From NCBI RefSeq assembly GCF_002736205.1, contig NZ_CP024091.1, positions 992,001 through 1,056,000 on the forward strand: a stretch of 64,000 bases of DNA. Direction: 5' to 3'. This DNA comes from Pedobacter ginsengisoli (lineage in GTDB: Bacteria; Bacteroidota; Bacteroidia; Sphingobacteriales; Sphingobacteriaceae). The notes below the pieces were generated by a model that searched no databases, was not told the DNA's origin, and saw nothing but the letters and a program-made list of their open reading frames with translations. This document shows positions 62,740-64,000 of the stretch, in pieces (position 1 is the first letter of the stretch; every line of letters begins with the position of its first letter). Both the position numbers and the translations under genes were made by a program.

Positions 62740-64000
62740 ATGAACAAAAGTATTTTACCAATTTTTCTTTTTATCCTTTTGTGGACAACTCTTTCTGCTC
62801 AGAAAATTAAAATAGCCTGTGTAGGAAATAGCATTACTTATGGTGCAGGTGTAGTTAATAGAGAAAAGAATGCTTATCCGGCACAGTTGCAAGCCATGCT
62901 AGGCAACAATTATCAGGTTATGAATTTTGGGGTAAGTGGAACAACATTACTCAAAAAGGGTAACAACCCATATTGGAATACAATTGCCTATAAAAAGGCT
63001 CTTGAAAGTAAACCCGATATAGTGTTTATTAAGTTGGGAACAAACGACAGTAAATTCATAAACAGATCTTTTTACAATGAGTTTGAGAGTGATTATAAAG
63101 AACTTATTAAATCATTTAGCGAATCAGGAATCCATCCCAGAATTGTTCTGTTACTTCCGATACCTTCTTTCTTGGCAGATAGTAACTCAATTTATGATCC
63201 AGTTATTAAACAGCAGATTATACCTCGAATAAAGACTGTTGCTTATCAAACCAAGTCAGAGATTATTGATCTTTATTCCCTGTTTCTAGATCAATCAGAT
63301 CTTTTGCCTGATAAAATTCATCCATCCTCGTTAGGAGCAACAATAATTGCGAAACGCTTATATGAAGCAGTTAAATTAAATGAAAAAGGAGCATATGATA
63401 TTTTTTCGTTATTAAAAGAAGATAAAAAGATCAGCTCATTTAATGGTTTTGAATGTGCAGATTTTACTTTTAGTGGCAGAGCATGCAAAGTGGTAAAGCC
63501 TAAAGTAACTGCTATTGGTAAACCATGGGTTTGGAGAGCTCGTTTTTGGGGACATGAACCCCAAACTGATGTGTCATTATTGGAAAGAGGTTTTCATGTT
63601 GTTTATTGCGATGTAGCGGAGTTGTTTGGCAATACTGAGGCTATAAATTTGTGGAACAAATTTTATAATCTGATGCAACAATGTGGTCTTTCAAAGAAAG
63701 CAGTGTTAGAGGGAATGAGCAGAGGCGGTGTCTATATATACAATTGGGCTTTAGCTAATCCGGGAAAGGTAGCTTGCATTTATGCAGATGCACCAGTGCT
63801 CGATTTAAAAAGCTGGCCGGGTGGCCAAAAAAGTGCAGGAGCCCGGGAGCCTTGGGAAGATTTTAAAAAGGATTATAACCTTAGCGAAGAACAGGCAATT
63901 AATTTTAAGAATAACCCATTAGATCGGGCTAAAGAAATTGCAAAACTGGGATTTCCAATGTTACACGTTGTAGGAGACGTTGATGATGTTGTGCCTATTG
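62740..64000 (+). CDS. Bifunctional SGNH hydrolase + alpha/beta hydrolase (esterase), 3' part outside the window
   Basis: 420 codons are visible and the frame is open at the window end. The signal peptide ends SAQ. The first domain (25-220) is an SGNH/GDSL esterase: Ser31 in GNSITYG, Asn102 in GTND and Asp191...His194 in DKIHPS. The second domain (from about 235) is an alpha/beta hydrolase with nucleophile Ser327 in GMSRGG and acid Asp413 or a nearby Asp in GDVDD. The His lies beyond the edge. Two esterase domains in one secreted protein suggest deacetylation of a decorated glycan for the locus. Alone after a terminator. Confidence 0.8.
   Translation, partial: MNKSILPIFLFILLWTTLSAQKIKIACVGNSITYGAGVVNREKNAYPAQLQAMLGNNYQVMNFGVSGTTLLKKGNNPYWNTIAYKKALESKPDIVFIKLGTNDSKFINRSFYNEFESDYKELIKSFSESGIHPRIVLLLPIPSFLADSNSIYDPVIKQQIIPRIKTVAYQTKSEIIDLYSLFLDQSDLLPDKIHPSSLGATIIAKRLYEAVKLNEKGAYDIFSLLKEDKKISSFNGFECADFTFSGRACKVVKPKVTAIGKPWVWRARFWGHEPQTDVSLLERGFHVVYCDVAELFGNTEAINLWNKFYNLMQQCGLSKKAVLEGMSRGGVYIYNWALANPGKVACIYADAPVLDLKSWPGGQKSAGAREPWEDFKKDYNLSEEQAINFKNNPLDRAKEIAKLGFPMLHVVGDVDDVVPI

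Noticed and set aside
1..64000. CRISPR array or cas genes
   Set aside because: No series of equal repeats with spacers and no Cas-like protein was seen.

Overview
The window looks like a chromosomal piece of a Bacteroidota bacterium of the Sphingobacteriaceae type (Pedobacter-like). The base composition is AT-rich. There is a SusC/SusD pair with many secreted or lipidated carbohydrate-active enzymes. Promoters follow the Bacteroidota TTTG-N19-TAnnTTTG pattern, Shine-Dalgarno sequences are mostly absent, and a CusA protein fused to an outer-membrane factor is present. The genus is inferred from protein style only.

Layout. (1) 1-9,000 holds glycan-degradation genes: the 3' part of a GH35-like beta-galactosidase, a GH110 alpha-1,3-galactosidase, an IS1182-type insertion sequence, a six-hairpin glycosidase-like lipoprotein and a GH95-like enzyme. 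(2) 9,154-12,628 holds unlinked single genes: a sterol-desaturase-type membrane hydroxylase, a small serine hydrolase, a conserved protein with an Ada-like Cys motif, and an aldo/keto reductase with a broken catalytic tetrad. (3) 12,629-28,600 is an accessory region. It has an 11-bp-periodic inverted repeat, two tRNA-Pro(TGG) genes and a large serine recombinase. An eight-gene same-strand array follows: AbiEi-like regulator, hsdR, hsdM, hsdS with an extra C-terminal domain, a 975-residue ABC/AAA ATPase, an HNH nuclease and a GIY-YIG/DUF4357 protein. (4) 28,599-36,158 holds housekeeping and small accessory genes: an LruC lipoprotein, an AlkD-like glycosylase, a DUF4242 protein, an orphan HTH protein, an FMN reductase and a TonB-dependent receptor. 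(5) 36,318-43,750 holds a beta-carbonic anhydrase, then a metal-efflux cluster (DUF6660-like protein, CusA-OMF fusion, CusB adaptor) and a cupin. (6) 43,990-64,000 is a polysaccharide/sugar utilisation locus. It contains a tight operon (six-hairpin enzyme, AKR sugar dehydrogenase, enolase-superfamily dehydratase, sodium:solute symporter, mutarotase), an AraC regulator, SusC/SusD, two large unassigned secreted glycosidase-like proteins around a truncated isomerase gene, and the start of a bifunctional esterase.

The best candidate for an undescribed system is the defence operon at 15,653-28,061. A complete type I restriction-modification set carries an HsdS with a roughly 220-residue extension resembling SocA/Panacea-type domains. 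The set continues without a break into an ATPase + HNH pair that resembles Septu (PtuAB) in logic, but whose ATPase has a roughly 330-residue N-terminal part that I cannot assign. In the last region, extracellular enzymes probably release sugar, SusCD and the SSS symporter import it, and the mutarotase, dehydrogenase and dehydratase start an oxidative aldose pathway of the L-fucose/L-rhamnose/L-galactose type. The actual sugar is inference.
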